Source of the DNA: Hypomesus transpacificus
Taxonomy: Eukaryota > Chordata > Actinopteri > Osmeriformes > Osmeridae
Assembly (NCBI RefSeq): GCF_021917145.1
Contig: NC_061062.1
Span: 14,530,706-14,594,705, forward strand
Direction of reading: 5' to 3'
DNA: 64,000 bases
In this document: one piece after another, positions 11,194 to 25,987 of the stretch
Numbering within the stretch: position 1 is the stretch's first letter
How the letters are laid out: each line of letters starts with the position of its first letter
The notes under the pieces: generated by a model
The model's database searches: none
The model's input: only the letters and a program-made list of their open reading frames with translations
What the model was told of the DNA's origin: nothing
Program-made: the position numbers and the translations under genes

Positions 11194-14100
11194 GAGGGGG
11201 AGGGGGTCAGGTGCGGCGAGCCCATTTGTGGCCTGGATCCGAGGGCAGACATGTGTTTCAGTTCCAGATACATCATTTTTCATCCCCGGCTCATTTGGCT
11301 GTCTGGGAAATGCTCCAAGCACAGATGCTGACTAAAGGGAACTTGGGACAAACCTGCCACAAAGACAGGAAACTGTAATAAACTAGTAAAGCCTGTGATG
11401 TCTTGCTGGCATCAGACACAGCTTTCCCAAAAGGAAGATAAGGTGCAGGTGAACTTCATCATCTGTAGCCTTTGATTCATTCGCTTGATTTACATGATCA
11501 TGAAAACAATATGAAAACGATTTTACCAGAAAATTAGCACTTGAGTGCTGATACACACAGAACATCATTTAGGTTCCTTTTGGCAAGATAGAATGCTGTA
11601 TAAAGCTTCTCAACATGTTCAGTTTCAGTATGTCCTGGCCCATGTGAAGGAGAACAAAGATTTATTGCTGAGGCAGACATGGTCAGATCCTGACCATCAG
11701 AAACAAGCTAGATTGTAACCTTTATCTCCCAGACTGCGTCCCATGTGGGTTTTGACATCACTGATTAAAGAGCAAATGTTGTATAAGTTACTGTTACTGT
11801 ACCCTGAGAAGCGAGAGAGCTTCGCTGCATCAAGCATAATTAGACATTTAGCACCAATCCTCTCCACAGATTAACACACCCATAGCCACATTAGAGAGGC
11901 CAGTGAATAATAGAGGATTCCAGAACCCCTCAATTGAAACCGAGTGAACTGCTTCTCTCACGCCCTCCACTTTCTCGTCTTCACACATCAGCCTACACAT
12001 ATTAAAGCATGAGCGCTGCCTGAGAGGGCCCTCGCATGCCTGGCCATCTCTGCCACGACAGAAAAACTCTGTCTTTGTTATAAAAATCAAACACTTAAAA
12101 CAATATCACAAAACACAGACCTGAGCTGGAGTAGAGGAGGGCTACTGCACTACAGGATTTCTGTGGTTTCTCTCCTCAGTACTCTTAGGGTATTTCAGAA
12201 GTTACTGGTCACAAAAAAATGCAAAAGCACAAGTTGTACTGGCAGTGGGAGAGTAAAAAAAAAAGTGTTATGGCACAATGACCTCCTAAAGGTCTGTGGC
12301 ATCCCATCCCTTCAGTTGTATTGTGATTCCCATCCCTCAGTACTACCATACTATACCTGACCTAACTAAAGATGGACTTTAGGATTGATACTGACATGTT
12401 GTCTTTATAGAAGAACTGAAGCCTGCTAATCCCTTTGGGTCTCCTGTAGGTGTGGATCATCTCTGGGTACATTAGCAGTATTTATGACAGCAGGGAAAGC
12501 CTTGTGAATCGCACTGTTCTCTTTGTTTTCCATTATCTTATCACTCAGACCGCAGAACGCTACCATGGGGTAACTTCAGCATGTCACTTAACTAAGCTGC
12601 GAAACCATGGCAACAGTGACAGTGTTATTGCTTGTAAATCTCAATCGCTATGTCGCCGTAAACCATGGTGATGTTCTTATGGAAGTCATGTTTTATGTCT
12701 GTGTTTGTGACTAGCAAGTAGTAACCTGCGCAGTACATAAAAAATAACCTACAATTTATCCTTAAGGGGAATTTTCGATTTTTTACTCGACTGTTGAAAG
12801 TACATTTTGTAGATGTGATTGACAGAATTTGCATTTCTGTTACAATCTCATGCATGATATACATGTTATTTTCATGTATTTAGCATTTTATTTAGACTCC
12901 AAAACATTATCATTTTGGGAGTGAATTCACCTGCCTCTGAATGTTCAGGTAAACCGCCTGGCAGAAGTAAAACCTAATGCCAAGATCTAATCTGGTCATT
13001 TCATCGCAGTGCATTCGCTGACCTCTCATGGAGATTGACTCAGGAGATTTGGACTTTCACTCGCCCTAAAAAGTGACTAGCTCGTAAAGTTAGGCTCTGG
13101 CACATTTCCGACCTTTAATTTGAGATGGGTGTTTCAGAAAAGTCACGAAACCTAGAAAGATAATGGTGGGTAAAAGTATAGCTTACAAAGGCTGCATGCA
13201 CAGAGGCAAGAATATAATTTTTTTAATTTCAATGGAGTCAACCACTTGTCTGGCGTATACAGATAGGATCCAACTCTGCAATCAACAAAGGCCTCACAAT
13301 GTGTACAGAAATAGAGAGTCGGGTTTAGGAACAGAGCTCAACAAATTTCAATAAGGTTGGATTTTCCCACCTCTGAGTCTTTCAAATACATAGGCTATGT
13401 AGCCCATGTCAATACTATTATAATACCATTGGTCCAGAGGAAGGCCTGCCCATAGTTAACTACAAATACAAATGCAGTATAGATTGCCTGACAAACAGAC
13501 CTAGATGATTCCTCTACGTGCCAACCATGACCAAGAATCCTGCGGGTGCCCCTGAGTGGCGCATTGTCCTATGACAGGGCCATGTTCCATGTTATTACAC
13601 TTAAATGTATACGATGTACACTTTATTTTAACATTGTGAGGTATCAGGATGATTCCAATTTAGAACTTTTCTTTCAGGCCTGGTTGTATATAGTCTATAA
13701 TAACTGCCTCAATGCAGGCTTGGGCCCAGCCTGTTTACCCTGCCTCCCCACAGGAAAACTCACTTGTGGTAATACTGGTGCCAAAATAAAAACCCAGAAA
13801 CAGAAGACATAGTCAGTGGGAGGTTCAGCCAGTCTGAGCGGCCTGAGCACGCTAATGCTGTTAATGAACGAGAAATTACCCACATGTTTGACGAATGGCA
13901 CAAACTGCTACCATAGACAGAAAACACTGGAAATAAGACTACAGATTTGAGCACCTGACTTCTTTGTGGTGTTGAAGAATATCCCAAGTATGTTTGCTTT
14001 AGAAATTGTGTATCTTGACTAAATGCCACAACTTGTGCCGATGCTTTTGCAGTATATAACTTGCTTTTGTAGACTGCCATCTTGGGGGGAAAAACAGACC

Positions 14101-15260
14101 TGATTGGGTTTTATTTCTCTTTGTGAAATGTCACTGCTTAAAGCCATGACCATGTTATAATAGAGCATGGCAAGAATTTCCATACATAGATTTCTGTCCA
14201 CCTGTCTGCTCCAATACGAGACCCACATTGTGGTTCGAGCCATGGTTTTATTCAACCACAAATTGTTTGTCCAACTGTATGTCAAGCAATGTAAACACTT
14301 CCCCAAAAAAGTACAGCTTAGGTGTATCAATATTAGTAGAGTATTTTTCTTTTTCCTTTTTCCCTCTTAACCACAAAAAATGCTGCATTTGGAAATTTCG
14401 TTTGAAATACAGCTCTGTAAATAGCTGAGAAAACTGTCTCAGCTGTTGGAAGCCCCATCAAAGTATCTTACGATGGTGAAAAGCTAGCTGGTTAGCTTGA
14501 GGAACAGAAGTTGTTCAACAACCACATTTGTATTTAAAAAAACTTTCTGGGACCTTCGGACATTCATAAGACTTCAGATTTCTTTTATTATCTATGGTCC
14601 ACAAGATTTGTTTTTAATGCGGCAAACTGCATATATTTAAATCCAATCTAAACAGTTCAATTTGCCATACACAGCTTTAGCTTTGTGGCAGTAGATCAGG
14701 AAGCTAGGCATAATGCCTACAGCTCCACAGCACCCTACTGTCTAAACATAGAAGCCCAAGTAGTTTATCATCATTCTCGTCTTTATTTTAATCATACTGA
14801 GAAAAGTAGAGATTTGTTTGTTCTGATGGGGTTCTTTGTTGGTAAAAAAAAGGCTAAAGGCATCCAAAAATAGCCACCATCAGGCCTGTGTATAAGACGC
14901 CTTTCAGTAAGCTATCATTGTATTTACAGACTTATACATGCTGCAATTGAAGGGTGAGTGTCCTGGGAAGTGACGGTATAATTATTACGTTGGGCCGGAA
15001 GGGAAAGTCTTGCATGTGGGTTTCTATGGTTAACAGGTCCTCAGTAGAGGTCAGCAAATACAGCAGCTGGGTGCTGAAATTACAGAGCTCACTGACTCAT
15101 TCTACTCTCTCGCTCTCTCTTTCTTTGCAGGAGACTTGGAGGCTTGTTCTAGGAGGGGTGAGCCCTTGGAACACACTTTCCACTTCAGATCTGATGCCTC
15201 TTCAGAAACACAGAGGGGAAAGAAAACCTTTGTACTTTTTGGCATTTGGGTAGCATCAGA

Positions 15261-15324
15261 CCACAATTCCTTGTCTGTGTAAACATTCATGGCGAATAAA
15301 TCCATTTCTGATTCTGATTCTGAT
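15261..15324 (+). repeat. LINE 3'-end fragment with (TGATTC)n tail
   Basis: CCACAATTCCTTGTCTGTG through GGCGAATAAATCC ends in repeated TGATTC units. It is the forward-oriented counterpart of the fragment at 9446-9644 and is severely 5'-truncated, as is typical of target-primed LINE insertion. Confidence 0.55.
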
Positions 15325-18300
15325 AGTGACATCCTTTTTTTAACCAAACATGGCTCAAACTTTGATAAACATCTTAAAAGCTACTAATTGAATGCCTGTC
15401 TATTTAAAGTTCATCATCAGTGAAGTTGGTGGAAATAGCAACCGCTTCGAACAGCTAATTTGCTATGAAATAAGCCTTATATCGTCTAGCAGATACAATC
15501 TTACAAAAATGTGTTCTGTCATGACTTTTCATTGTGAAAAAGGTGTGTGCTGTACCACTTTCAAATCCACTTTTGTAAAGTAAACATCATAAGCTTTATG
15601 CAGACATTTCTTAAACTCTGTCTAATACTGAGAAGCGCCACTCATAAAACAGTCTCCTGGCTTTAGAGATGTTAGGGCCTGTCTGTGTATGTATAGCACT
15701 ATGACTGAGACAGCCTCAACCGAAAGATGACCATCAGCCAGCCAACTTTAATATCATGTGGTTTCCATCGTATAGTTGCTTGTGATAGAAATATACTAGA
15801 CATGTTGTCCTACAGACAGTTTTCCGATCTATTTTCCGAGAAAGTTTTCCACAATCTCAGGCCACATGAGGCTTTAACGTGCACACAACACAGCCACACT
15901 CCGAGAAGCACCGTCTGGGACACTTTTTCAAAATATCCTGCAAACATGGAGGGCTTGGTTCAACCAAACCTCTGGACAAACAGATCACAAAGGCGACCAC
16001 GGACATCATGCAAAGTCTGGCCAATGAATACGCCATTATAAGTGTATTTTCTTTGATTTATTTAGGACAAGTTCCTTCCTCTACGATGACCAGACACCAA
16101 AACATCAGGAGAAACCAGAGGTCTTGGTTATGTCCTGTGAGATAAAAGTATAGTTTTTTGCAACTAAGAATGCACTCAGGTATTTGTTTTTGCAGTGAGT
16201 CACCATTGGTACACGCTTAACAGCCTGCCGCTAGTTAGATTGAACAATAATCATGACAATAGCAAAAAACACTATATTCTACAATAACACACATTCTTTC
16301 TATCACTTTAGTTCAGACTCAGCAGGCACAGTTTATTTTAGACATCCACAGTTGTGAACAGAGCTGTTTCTGACACCAGCGAGTGTCAGCTCCGACAGCC
16401 ACCCCAGGCCTCTAAATCACAGAACGCCAGCCTCAGCCCTGGCCTCAGAGTGGTAGGAAGCATGTGCAGAGCCATGGTTGGTTTCCTGTGACAGTGGGAG
16501 AGCATATACTACAGTAGAAGGGAGATATGTAAATAATGTTGCCTCCGGGTTCACTTTTTGGCACCCATAATTTTGGACCATCTTGGCTGGCCTCAGACAC
16601 AAGAACACTTGTTTTGTCTCCCCAAGACCCATTATGGCATCTAGTTTAGCATCCATTTTGGAGTGCAGTGTGACAGTGTCTACTCTCAGCTTCCTGTCTG
16701 TAGCTTTCCTTATATTTTAAGGCAGGAATTTAGTCTGATTTTCAACTTTTGGACAGGACTGTTTATTTTACAATAGACACACAGTTTATTTTATCTGGTA
16801 ACAGTACATAATTTGTTCCATAACCTGTTGACATTCTTCGTTCAGGCCCCTATTTCACACTTTGACACATTTTTCAAGTTTTTTTGTAAAATAGCTGACA
16901 TTATTCCATGCAGACAGTGCAACCTGCAATTTACAGGGTCTTGATGTCTTAGATTAGTGATTGTGCTTAAATACAGGACTCAACCACCAACACTTATGTG
17001 CTGAACTTTGATACCCTTAAATGATTCTACAAGAAGCATATACTCTTTTCTCCCATTGCCTCAGTAAGACCCAGGGAATTATTCAAGTAAAGCCAGGAAA
17101 CATGGCAGGGAATCCAAAGCCACATCTAAAAGAAAGTATTTGTTCACAACATAATGAAGGTATATGGAAAGTTAATTCCCCATTTAAGTTCTCTGGTGTG
17201 AACCTTTGTTCAACCTAAGCTAATTAAAATAAGAGTGTCTTCTGAAAGAGTCAGAAATTCCCTTTCTGTACAGCAACATTGTGGTTTTATGTATCCAGAT
17301 GGGTTACCAATGTCATCTGTAGCATTACACTTAGACACACAACAACCAGATAGTTCAGAAACTTTAATCTACACATTATTAATTTACACAGAAAACTTCT
17401 GTGAGACATACAGGCAAATGTATGGCGCTAGCTATGCATTTGTGGGTGTGCCGATTTACGTTTCAACCTCTGTTTCCATGAACGCCACTCTTCAGCACTG
17501 CTACACTTCCTTCTCGGAAAGAGGAGGGTTGCTTTGGGGACCCTGTAATTTTGCCACCAACCAGTCACAAGGGCTCCCACCAACCCTAGCATCCATGAGG
17601 CTCAAAGTACCTCTTAGTGGTCCATTGAGTTTATTGAACAGCTTAAATCAGTATCCCAGACATGATGGTGTATCTTTAGCCTTAGCTTAGCTCACGTGCT
17701 GGGTTAGGGTTAGGTCTCTATTACATCAACCAACAATTATGTCCTTTCTCTGGGTGTGGGAGAGGGCACAGGGGGGAAACCAGAAATATCAGTTTCCTGG
17801 GCACAAGAGGGCACACAAAAAAAGACAAAATGGGAAACCTTTTCTTTGGACACTCATCATCCCACACGTTGTAACCAGTTTACCATCAGCTCTGCTTCTC
17901 TCTCTCGGGGGGACAACAGGGAAGGCCTACTGAGGGCTGAGTGTGTTGTATGGCCTTACAAACAAGAACAGGCTGACCAGGGATCCCCTCAGGATGGTGG
18001 TTGTAGAACTCTAAGGTCAGGAGAGAAGTGGCCCTGCCATGACGTCTTCCTCTTCCTCCACTCTGGCTCCTCCCACCCTGGCTCCTCCCATCTGAACTGT
18101 GCTCAGGGCTGAGAAAAGGTGATAAACACACTCTCAGCACAAATACACTATGTCACACACACATTTGATACACATTTGATGTAGGCAGAAGAATAAGAAA
18201 CCCAATGCCCTCAACCCTCTCTTTATGACATGGAACAATTTATTAAACTGTTTTCATAATTTGATATATTGTCAGTTAAAGGGTCTGTGACACTCACACA

Positions 18301-20941
18301 CAAAGTGACAAGTGAGTTTAATACGTGTGGATTTTACAGTGTTTGGTATTAGACTATATAATATCTACGTCATCGACTTTCTATTCTAATGTGGTTGCCA
18401 CAATCCCTAATGGTTATTACAATGGAGGCAGGGCAGCCACATCAAACTATTGCGGGAGTGTTATGGGTTGAGCAGGCATACAGGGAAGAAACAGCCAGCC
18501 ACGTACTTTCATTTGGTCCTTTAACAGTCAACTCCAACCCCAAGAAACACAACAGTTAGGGCTTCACACATGCAGTCCATGGAGTGTGGCAAAACGTTGT
18601 GAATGCACAAAAACCAAGCAAATGACACTGTTAATTTGCTCACCTAATACCAAGGTACACAGCTGTTCTAAGACATGCATTGAGTTTAATTCCCTCAGCA
18701 CATGCCGAGATGCAAATTAAAGCTGTTTTTTTTTCTTAATCTTTCTCCTACAAATGTGTGGTTTGAACTGTTAAAAAAAACACATAAATAAACTGGAATT
18801 ATCTGAACCTAGAAACTCATAAAATAGTTACTCCACCCTCCATTGCTCTGTCATTTAGCTAAGACTGACTGGAGCTGGGACATGGAGTCTCTCTTGTGGC
18901 GTGTGAACACAAATAGAATCAAATGATAGAGCTGTAGATTGAGCATATCACTATACAGTAGGTGGCATAGGAAACACATGCTGTGTTGGCGGGAGTGGCG
19001 GCTCGCTTCCTTTGTGTACGCCAGCCAAGAAAGTTCACATTCAGAACTTTGCTTGTATACAACCTTACTTGTCAAAAGAAAACAATCCGATTGCTAACCC
19101 TGGATGGCTATGATGTCTAGCTGTCAACCTGTTCATGGAGAAAAATGCAAATGAAGTTACAGTAATTTTCATTTGATAGGGACAACATGTTCAAACAATG
19201 CTTGTCAACCATGAATGATTATTTCACTGTAAACCAGGGCAAGGTAGCACTTTGGAAAATGACAGTTAATTTGGTCTAATTCTAAAATTGGAAAGGTTCA
19301 AACAAGTCCCATGTTCTTGGAATGTTTAATTATACCCTTGAGTAAAGGAAACTTTCTGGCTAGCATGATGGTGAAATCTCTCCACACAATCCTGCTAAAT
19401 CCTCAGATTTCTACCATCCCTCCTTGCATCCATATCATCAACGATACAAATAGACAGAAAAACACTCAACTGAATTGGCACACAGGAAAATGCAAGCAGG
19501 AAATCCTACATAAATGGCCTTCCCTTGAGAAAAAAAAGGGAGGCGATCTGTGTATTGACTACCCTACACATCGTTTATGGCAGCCTGTGTTAAAACGTAT
19601 GATTATTTGGGTGTATGCATTTCCTATGTGGCCTGGGTGAAATTGAGAAATTACAGCTGGAGGAACCCAAAGTAAGCACAGCAAGGTGGAGAGTGAGGGA
19701 GGATGGGGACAGTAATAGGCTACTGGGGGGTATCGCTGATTGAGGAAATACTACATCATGACAGTCAGAGGCTGTAATTGTAGGAATCAGGCCTGAAACC
19801 TCTGATGATGTATATTCACAGAGAACTCCAAAAATAACAAAAGGTCACCACAGTATCCAATGCCACTTCCCAGCACTCCTGAGAATAACCCCAGTAGAAC
19901 CTGCTCTCTGGTGTTCAAGCTGGAGTATTGCAGCTCAGTGTTCTTTCACCACACTGGTCTTGCATTCACTGGGCTGCAGATAGAAACAGTTTCAACACAA
20001 ATGCCTTTTCCAGTGGCTCTTTATATATCTTTATGAGCTGTTTCTAGGGTGAAGCATTTACAAAAATATAAACTGACTATAAACTGTTAAGCCTGAAATA
20101 GTGTGCAAAATCAAAGCTAAGTATACTTGACCAAACAGGCAAGCTGACCAAACAGATTCTCAGATATGTTCAACACAGTAGAAATATTTAACCTAATGGT
20201 TAGGTGCTGTACATACAAATTCTGAATGTCAAATTAATAATACCAAATCTATAAATTAAATGGTTTTCAAGTGGTAGCTAAAGTTGTATTCATCACCAAC
20301 CCTGCCGCTACAGCAACATTGCCCCAGAGTGTTGCATGTTCACCTGATGGAGGGAAGGGGATGGAGGGGGCCCAGACGGTCAGAAGAGGTGAAGAACATA
20401 TCAAACACAGACCAACTGGGGCAGATGTAAATATGGAGATGTCCAGTCTCCTGTCCTCAATGCCACCTTTGTGAGAAGGTGGGTTCCACTAAAAGGGCAA
20501 CTAGAAACAAGGGCTGTTTTCATATTTGTTTTGACTATGGAGGTGGGAATATTTGTGGATTTTCTGCACTGTGCAATAAATTGCTTACATTTTAGGTTAT
20601 ATTGAAAAAAATATGGCGCTCAGAGGGTACAATGTTTATTAAGGCTGGGGGCAGTTATGGAAGAAGTTATATACTAACAAGTCTAAAAGTGAATCTAATT
20701 CTTATGTCAAAGTCAATTTTAAACTTTCTTAAAATGTCAATACCTGATCTTAATTCTTTTATTGTAGAAGAACTTTCAAGAACTCCTAATCCCATCTATC
20801 TTCAAGAAATATTCCTAGGCAGATCACTCTGATGTGACATGCCTACACTGGGCAGATCTGCCTTCTAATTACAGCTCTGCTCTGAGGAGGGAGGTACTTG
20901 TGTGGTGGGGGCTTTTTTAATGATGCAAGGGGCAGATATGG

Positions 20942-20949
20942 TATAAATA
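20942..20949 (+). promoter_or_regulatory. TATA box of col10a1 (TATAAATA)
   Basis: TATAAATA lies about 30 bases upstream of the inferred transcription start (about 20970) of the noncoding first exon, which ends at a good donor (CAG then GTACGT) at 21080. Collagen X genes are known to have a TATA promoter and a noncoding exon 1. Confidence 0.65.
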
Positions 20950-20969
20950 CCAACATCATTGTACTGGGA

Positions 20970-21080
20970 GGCAGCAGATCCTCAGACGTGCTCCCAGCCT
21001 ACGGATATACAGCAGCAGTGGAAGCACACTGGTGCTGAAGAGAATTATTTTCCCCTCTTTCTGGAACCCCCTGGATACAG
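20970..21080 (+). other. col10a1: col10a1 noncoding exon 1 (5' UTR)
   Basis: Inferred from the TATA box 20-30 bases upstream and the donor site at 21081 (GTACGT). It would splice to the acceptor at 21496, giving 15 more UTR bases before the ATG at 21512. The start point is approximate. Confidence 0.5.
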
Positions 21081-21511
21081 GTACGTCTGTGAGTTTCTTT
21101 CCCTCTCTACCCTCTCCATCCCTGGGGTAGTGATCCCAGAGAAGCCCTGGTGAGAAGCTCCCATCAGGGCTGCATGGTCTGGAGTTCAGATTAGGGGTCT
21201 TTGGGACTGCAGGCCGGGTAGCCTGGGTGCTGGAAGCTCCTGAGAACACAGTTGGATCTAGAGATCCAGGATGCTGTACATTGCTATAAAGTTTATTTAT
21301 GGGAGATTTTAGTATTTATCATTGTGCAGGTTTGGGTCTTGAATCGGGATAAAGGGCTTGGACAGTTTGATTTTGTTTCTATATCGTTTTAGTGAATCCA
21401 TGCTTACGTCCCAGTTTGAAAGTTCACATCCCTGTTTGTCTTATGTCTACACAAAAGACCAGGAGTCCTGAGCATCTTTATTTTCTCCTCTCACAGCTTT
21501 CACCTCTGAAA

Positions 21512-24500
21512 ATGGTTATCAGAGTAGCAAGCCTGATCCTCCTCCTGGTGGCCTTGACGGCCGCCCACGGTGAGAGATATGTGGTGAAGAAGGTGATGAA
21601 GGCCCCTCAGTACCAGCCCTACTCTGTCAAGAGCCACGGTAAGAAGCTGCACTCTGGTCTACAATAATAAGGGCATTTTAGTGATATTTGAATTCGGTTT
21701 GGATTCTACAATTTGTGCAAGTTTTTTGGGTATGATATGTGTGAAACAACAGGATCATGTTCATCATAATAGACTGTAGCCGTCAGAAGTTCAGACTGAA
21801 CCTATGGAAAAGGGGCCTCATACAATCATCATACTCTTCTGCAATTGAAACCAAAATCTAATCTGCAGTCAATTCCCCAAATGCCCCATGTGAGATAGTG
21901 ACATGTCAAAGTTGCTGCTTACCTGGAGGGGTCCAACGAAGGATCATGTCCTCTTACTCTAGGGTTCAAACACTTCTGACAACCAACCTGCTTGGCTTTC
22001 TGGCAGCTGTACTTTGAAACATGAGCTCCCACTTGCTAAGGAGCTATCCAGAGCTCTAATTGGCTACAGGGTTGTAAATCCTTGTCCAATGGGTTTGTTT
22101 CCCAGAAGTGACCATTTGTACACAAGCCTTCCTATTGCTTTGTACACAGCTGCTGCCTGCTTTGTTTGTAGTTTCCCACGGAGGGCGCTAGTTTTCATTT
22201 TGACCTGTGTAGATTATTGTCTCACATTATAAACAGTTTACAGATTTGTTTGTATATCATGGGACACACCTTCTATGATTGATAGATTCACACTTTCTGG
22301 TTTATCTGACTCTCTGGCACTTTAATTCTGATAGTTTTATTAAAATGGACATTACATTTAGTCTGACTGCTTAGAATTAGCAAGGTCTGGTAGCATTGCT
22401 TAGAGGTTTCTGTGCCACATTGTAGCTGTTTTTATGTTTCAATGCAAAAAGATTTTGCTATGTAAAACAAACATGTTCACATTTATCTTATTGTCCTCAA
22501 TCTGTCAAGAGATTTTGACCAATTTGGTTCGCAAGCAGGACCACAACCTGAACATAATGCAGTCTTGACTATGGATAACTAGGCATTTGTGCAGTCAAAG
22601 GCAATGATCCTCTCCTGACATTAACTCATATCTAAAAGTCTAAATCTAAAGCTTTCTTATTTCAAAATACTCCATCAGCCCTTCTGCCTTTCATTTAATT
22701 ATGTATAGTTTGAAACTGACAATTACAGTTCAGTCACCCTGCAATGTGGTTTGTTTGGGTGTGCCTAGCCATGCTCGAAGTAAAAACATCTGTTTGATGA
22801 ATCTAAACTGGAACCCTATGGCTGATGGGAAAGAGTTGCTTTTTGAGTTGCTCTGGGCCGTGTTACCACATAAAGGCAGCACGTAAAATGCTCAAGACTT
22901 AAGTCCTCAAGACTGACAACTGGTGTTTTAGTATGCTCCCTCTTATAAAGTATATATATTTTGTTAAATGTCCACATTGGATATTTTAGTTATCCCATTT
23001 CCTTGGATCTGCAGGTCATTTTCAGTAACAGTGGAGCAAAATATATTTAGGTTGTACAGGGTTAAAAGTTCATTGTGGACTTACATTTTTTGATTTTAGT
23101 ATTAATGCAGTACAAAATACAATAGGGTAAATATCACTTAAGAACATACTTGCATAAATGTAAATGTACTTCCAACATAAATTGTGTAGTTCAAATTACA
23201 AAGTAATTTTATTGCAGTTTTACAGTAGGGGCAAGTAACTTCAACATTACTTGCAAGCAATAGTTAAAGTTAAGTTAAGTGACAAGGGACTACAAGTATT
23301 ACTTGTACTCTAGTATTACTAGAGTGTTAATGAACAGGTAAAAAGCAATGTAATGTAATACCGTTGTTTTCTGTAGCAATTATTTTAAACCTTGATATTA
23401 TACTAGTCCCTTTATTTCTCTCTTAAAATAGTAATTGGTCCTTTGAAAATTGGCTAAAATGTACAAATAAAGAAAATGCTAGCTTAAGTAAACAATACCA
23501 TGTAAGCATGTACCATGTAAGATTCTGTTACAGTATAATATATATTTACATGTTCCTAGCCACACATAAGTGCATAAACACATTGACCACTTATAAAAAG
23601 ACAAATCAGTTGCTTCCAGTAGAATTTCACTCTTTCACTTAAGGTGTGCAGACAAGGTCCATTGAACTGACAATAACACATTTTCACATGCAAATATCAT
23701 TCTCACAATGTCACAACAGTCTGAATGAGGATTTGTCCTACATGTCTCAACAGTGGTGTCCGTGGCTGGTGAGCCTGGTGCCCCAGGTGAGCCTGGACCA
23801 GAGGGCCCTGCTGGCCCACCTGGCCCCGCAGGTGAGAACGCAGTTGGCATGCCTGGACCCTCTGGACCCTCTGGACCCCCTGGACCTGCTGGCCTCACTG
23901 TACCTGGGAAACCTGGTTCTCCTGGTGGGCCAGGCAAACCTGGTGTCCCTGGAGCCAATGGAGAGAAAGGTGATACAGGAGCTCCTGGTCTTCAGGGACC
24001 CAGGGGAATGCCTGGATCCTCTGGAAGCCCCGGACCCGCTGGCCTCTCCTCCTCAGGCAAGCCTGGGCCTCATGGTCTTCCAGGAGCAAATGGACAAAGA
24101 GGGGAGACAGGTCTGAAAGGACATCCAGGTGTTCCTGGTCTGCCAGGGGCTAAAGGAGATACAGGTGTGGGCTTTGCTGGGCCACAGGGAGCGACAGGAC
24201 CCACAGGACCAATGGGCCCATCCGGAGAGCCAGGTCAGCCAGGAGTTGGAAAGCCGGGAAGGGCAGGTGTGCCGGGTGAGCCAGGCAAGTCAGGTAGCCC
24301 AGGTGTTGATGGTGCACCAGGTGCCACGGGACCCATGGGCCCTAAGGGTCACCCTGGCGCCCCAGGTGTTGGTGTGTCAGGTAAACCAGGTGAGAATGGA
24401 GCCCCAGGCCTGCCTGGCGCAGTCGGCCCTAAGGGTCATCAAGGAGCTCCAGGTGCCACTGGTGCCCCCGGCATCGCTGGATATGGCAAGCCAGGTGCTC

Positions 24501-25600
24501 CAGGAGTGAAAGGAGATAGAGGAGCAACAGGTAGCCCAGGTGCTACAGGTGTGAAGGGAGAGTCAGGTGCGATGGGACACACCGGGGCCACAGGTGCTAC
24601 TGGAGCCAGCGGTCCCGTTGGGGCTCAGGGTGTTAGAGGTTTCACAGGTGATTCTGGCCCCATGGGTCCTAAAGGTGACACAGGTGCAGGGGGACCCCAG
24701 GGACCCAAGGGATACAAGGGAGATCAGGGAGCACAGGGCTTCCCAGGCAAGCAAGGTTATCCAGGGGCAACAGGCCCAGCTGGCCCCACAGGAGCCACCG
24801 GAGCTCCAGGTAACAAGGGAGACACTGGACACACAGGGGCCACTGGGGCCCCAGGTGTCTCAGGACCCGCCGGGCCTAAAGGCCTTCCCGGGCATGCAGG
24901 TGAACCAGGTGCTTCTGGACTCGATGGAGCCCCAGGTCCCAGAGGACCTGCTGGGGCTTCCGGTGCCGTTGGTGCACCTGGCCTTAAGGGACACCCAGGT
25001 CTCCCTGGAGCATCTGGCCCAGCTGGTCTGGCCGCCAAGGGCATCCCCGGACCACAGGGTCCCCCTGGTCTGCCTGGTGCTGATGGTCGGGATGGTGGTA
25101 TGGGCCCTGCTGGACCCCCAGGCCCACCTGGTGCCCCTGGTGAGGTGGTCTTTGAGAAGAGCATGGGCATGGGTGAGGTCCTTGTCCCAGCTCTGGTCAA
25201 AACCCCCATGTCTGCTTTCACCGTCTCTCTGGCCACCCCTTACCCTGCATCTGGAACCCCCATTAAGTTTGACCAAGTAGTGTACAATGCAGAGGCCCAC
25301 TATGACACCGAGACCGGCCTGTTCACTTGCCAGGTCCCCGGAATCTATTACTTCTCCTACACCATCCACGTGAACGGAGCTCACGCTCTGGTGGCCCTGT
25401 ACAAGAACGGCCAGCCTGTCATGTTCAGCTATGATGAGTACAACAAGGGCTTCCTGGACCAGATGTCCGGCAGCGCTGTCCTCCTTCTGGATGAGCAGGA
25501 CACAGTCTACCTGCAGATCCCCGACGATGAGGCCAATGGCGTCTTTGCCGCTGAGAATGTCCACTGCTCTTTCTCTGGGTTCCTTATTGCTTCGACGTGA
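21512..25600 (+). CDS. col10a1: Collagen type X alpha 1 chain, 2 coding exons
   Basis: Coding exons 21512-21638 and 23754-25600 join in phase and predict 657 aa (human COL10A1 is 680). Exon 2 of the gene encodes a signal peptide ([20 protein letters not shown]) and a short NC2 region. The large last exon encodes about 460 residues of Gly-X-Y repeats with a few short interruptions (GVGF, GVGV, GYGK and GLAAKG types), then the C1q-like NC1 trimerisation domain ([19 protein letters not shown] ... [11 protein letters not shown] ... [11 protein letters not shown]). Type X is a short-chain, network-forming collagen secreted by hypertrophic chondrocytes; in fish it is also expressed in dermal bone osteoblasts. 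The three-exon layout with one giant exon is the family norm. Regulation by Runx2/Mef2 is family knowledge and is not demonstrated here. Confidence 0.95.
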
Positions 25601-25981
25601 TACGGTGCTAGCCCAAGCCACACAACTCAATCTGCGAGCTATTTCTCAAACAAGTAAACTCCCTGTTATTTTTCCTCAGCCAAACAGCCAAGACAGGTAG
25701 TTCACTCTCTTATTTGAGGAATAGAAGCATCTCGACTTGAAAAATCAAAGAAATGGGTGCTAAGAGGAAGGAAATAATTTATGCAAACAGGTTATCAGGG
25801 ACAGGGAGGTTATCAGCCAAATCCAAGTTTTCTCTTTTGGAAACAGCATGTGAAACTGAGGTGTTATGTTGTGTCCTGAAAATTTCTCCTTCTTTTTTTT
25901 ACTGATTACAGTTGGTGATCCTTTTTTATGTATGTCTGTCTGTTTTTTGTACAACCTTGTTCTTTGGTGACCAATAATCTT

Positions 25982-25987
25982 ATTAAA
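25982..25987 (+). terminator. Candidate poly(A) signal ATTAAA for col10a1
   Basis: ATTAAA lies 382 bases after the stop codon. A canonical AATAAA follows at 26199-26204 and could be an alternative. Confidence 0.45.

Larger units (their letters stand above)
9781..20930. other. Long gene-poor interval (about 11 kb)
   Basis: No coding exon with homology I recognise could be found on either strand. The interval holds a GT microsatellite (11169-11193), a LINE 3' fragment (15261-15324) and a short telomere-like GGGTTAGGGTTAGG (17701-17714). It may contain distal regulatory DNA for col10a1, but nothing in the sequence proves it. Confidence 0.5.

Noticed and set aside
17701-17714. GGGTTAGGGTTAGG telomere-like string
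   Set aside because: Just over two units long; chance occurrence is likely and there is no longer array.
23635-25236. Long minus-strand and alternate-frame open frames across the collagen exon
   Set aside because: They are shadows of the Gly-X-Y repeat, which keeps several frames open because of its GGN-CCN composition; they have no independent start, splice or domain support.
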